Below are positions 63,738 through 64,000 of a stretch of DNA of 64,000 nucleotides, piece after piece; within the stretch, counting starts at the first letter, position 1; the number at the start of each line of letters is the position of its first letter. The translations under genes and the position numbers were made by a program. Source of the DNA: Actinacidiphila epipremni (lineage in GTDB: Bacteria > Actinomycetota > Actinomycetes > Streptomycetales > Streptomycetaceae); NCBI RefSeq assembly GCF_012034175.1, contig NZ_JAATEJ010000008.1, forward strand, positions 124,001 to 188,000. The letters run 5' to 3'. Under the pieces are notes generated by a model, which did no database searches, had not been told where the DNA came from, and saw nothing but the letters and a program-made list of their open reading frames with translations.

Positions 63738-64000
63738 TCAGCGGGCGCTGTCGCGCTGGTAGCGGAAGACCACGGCGACGCCCAGGACGACGGTCCAGGC
63801 GGCCAGCATGCCGATCGCGGTGCCGAGGTCGCTGATGCCGGTCACGGCGGCCCGGCCGATGTCGGCGAGCCAGTAGCTCGGCATGACCTTCGAGACGTGC
63901 TGGAGCCAGTCCGGGAAGCTCGTGGTCGGCATCAGCACACCGCCCAGGAAGCCCAGCAGCAGCAGCGCCGCCCCGAAGTAGCCCGACACCGTCTCGGCCT
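63738..64000 (-). CDS. ABC-2 type transporter permease, C-terminal part (continues past right edge)
   Basis: The last 87 or so residues of an integral membrane permease lie on the minus strand; the start is beyond 64000. A hydrophobic helix (YFGAALLLLGFLGGVLMP) leads into a loop resembling the FPxWLQxVSKxxPSYWLAD signature of ABC-2 (drug-exporter) permeases. A final membrane helix (AIGMLAAWTVVLGVAVVF) and a short basic tail end the protein. It faces the asparaginase gene convergently. Such permeases usually pair with an ATPase gene just upstream, here off the window. Whether it exports the cluster product or belongs to an unrelated locus cannot be told. Confidence 0.85.
   Translation of the reverse strand, partial: AETVSGYFGAALLLLGFLGGVLMPTTSFPDWLQHVSKVMPSYWLADIGRAAVTGISDLGTAIGMLAAWTVVLGVAVVFRYQRDSAR

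Overview
The window is very G+C-rich actinomycete DNA, most likely Streptomyces or a close relative. The reasons are near-total G/C at third codon positions, GTG starts, short or overlapping spacers, and a giant modular polyketide synthase. Almost all of it is one biosynthetic locus read on the + strand. I see no tRNA, rRNA, insertion sequence or CRISPR array.

Positions 1-57375 hold four type I PKS genes in biosynthetic order. The first is cut by the left edge inside a ketosynthase. Eleven extension modules are visible. I call them A-K: A-D in gene 1, E-G in gene 2, H-I in gene 3, J-K in gene 4. Acyltransferase motifs predict malonyl for A, B, C, F, G, H and K, and methylmalonyl for D, E, I and J. 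Reductive sets are: A, E and I DH-ER-KR; B, C, D, F, G and J DH-KR; H KR only; K none. Matching C- and N-terminal docking segments join the four proteins. The last module ends in an ACP with no thioesterase and no docking tail.

Positions 57490-63619 hold four smaller + strand genes: a proline-iminopeptidase-family alpha/beta hydrolase, a Cys-His-Asp alpha/beta-fold protein that fits the tetramate-forming Dieckmann cyclases (TrdC/SlgL/NcmC group), a stand-alone C-A-T NRPS module with a glycine code, and a class-II L-asparaginase. At the right edge an ABC-2 permease gene enters on the - strand. A perfect 19-bp inverted repeat separates it from the asparaginase gene.

Working model (inference): the PKS chain passes to glycine on the NRPS, giving a beta-ketoacyl-glycyl thioester. 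The Dieckmann cyclase then releases it as a 3-acyl tetramic acid. Read colinearly, modules F-K give a chain with a methyl-substituted dienophile next to the tetramate, a four-carbon tether carrying one hydroxyl and one methyl, and a 1,3-diene. An intramolecular Diels-Alder reaction would then give a hydroxy-dimethyl octahydronaphthalene joined to the tetramic acid. As far as I recall, this is the substitution pattern of the lydicamycin/TPU-0037 family. The loading module, first modules, regulators and oxygenases must lie left of the window, so the starter unit cannot be read here.

The synthase genes also carry long near-identical patches between modules with codon use unlike their surroundings, a sign of recent recombination or gene conversion.
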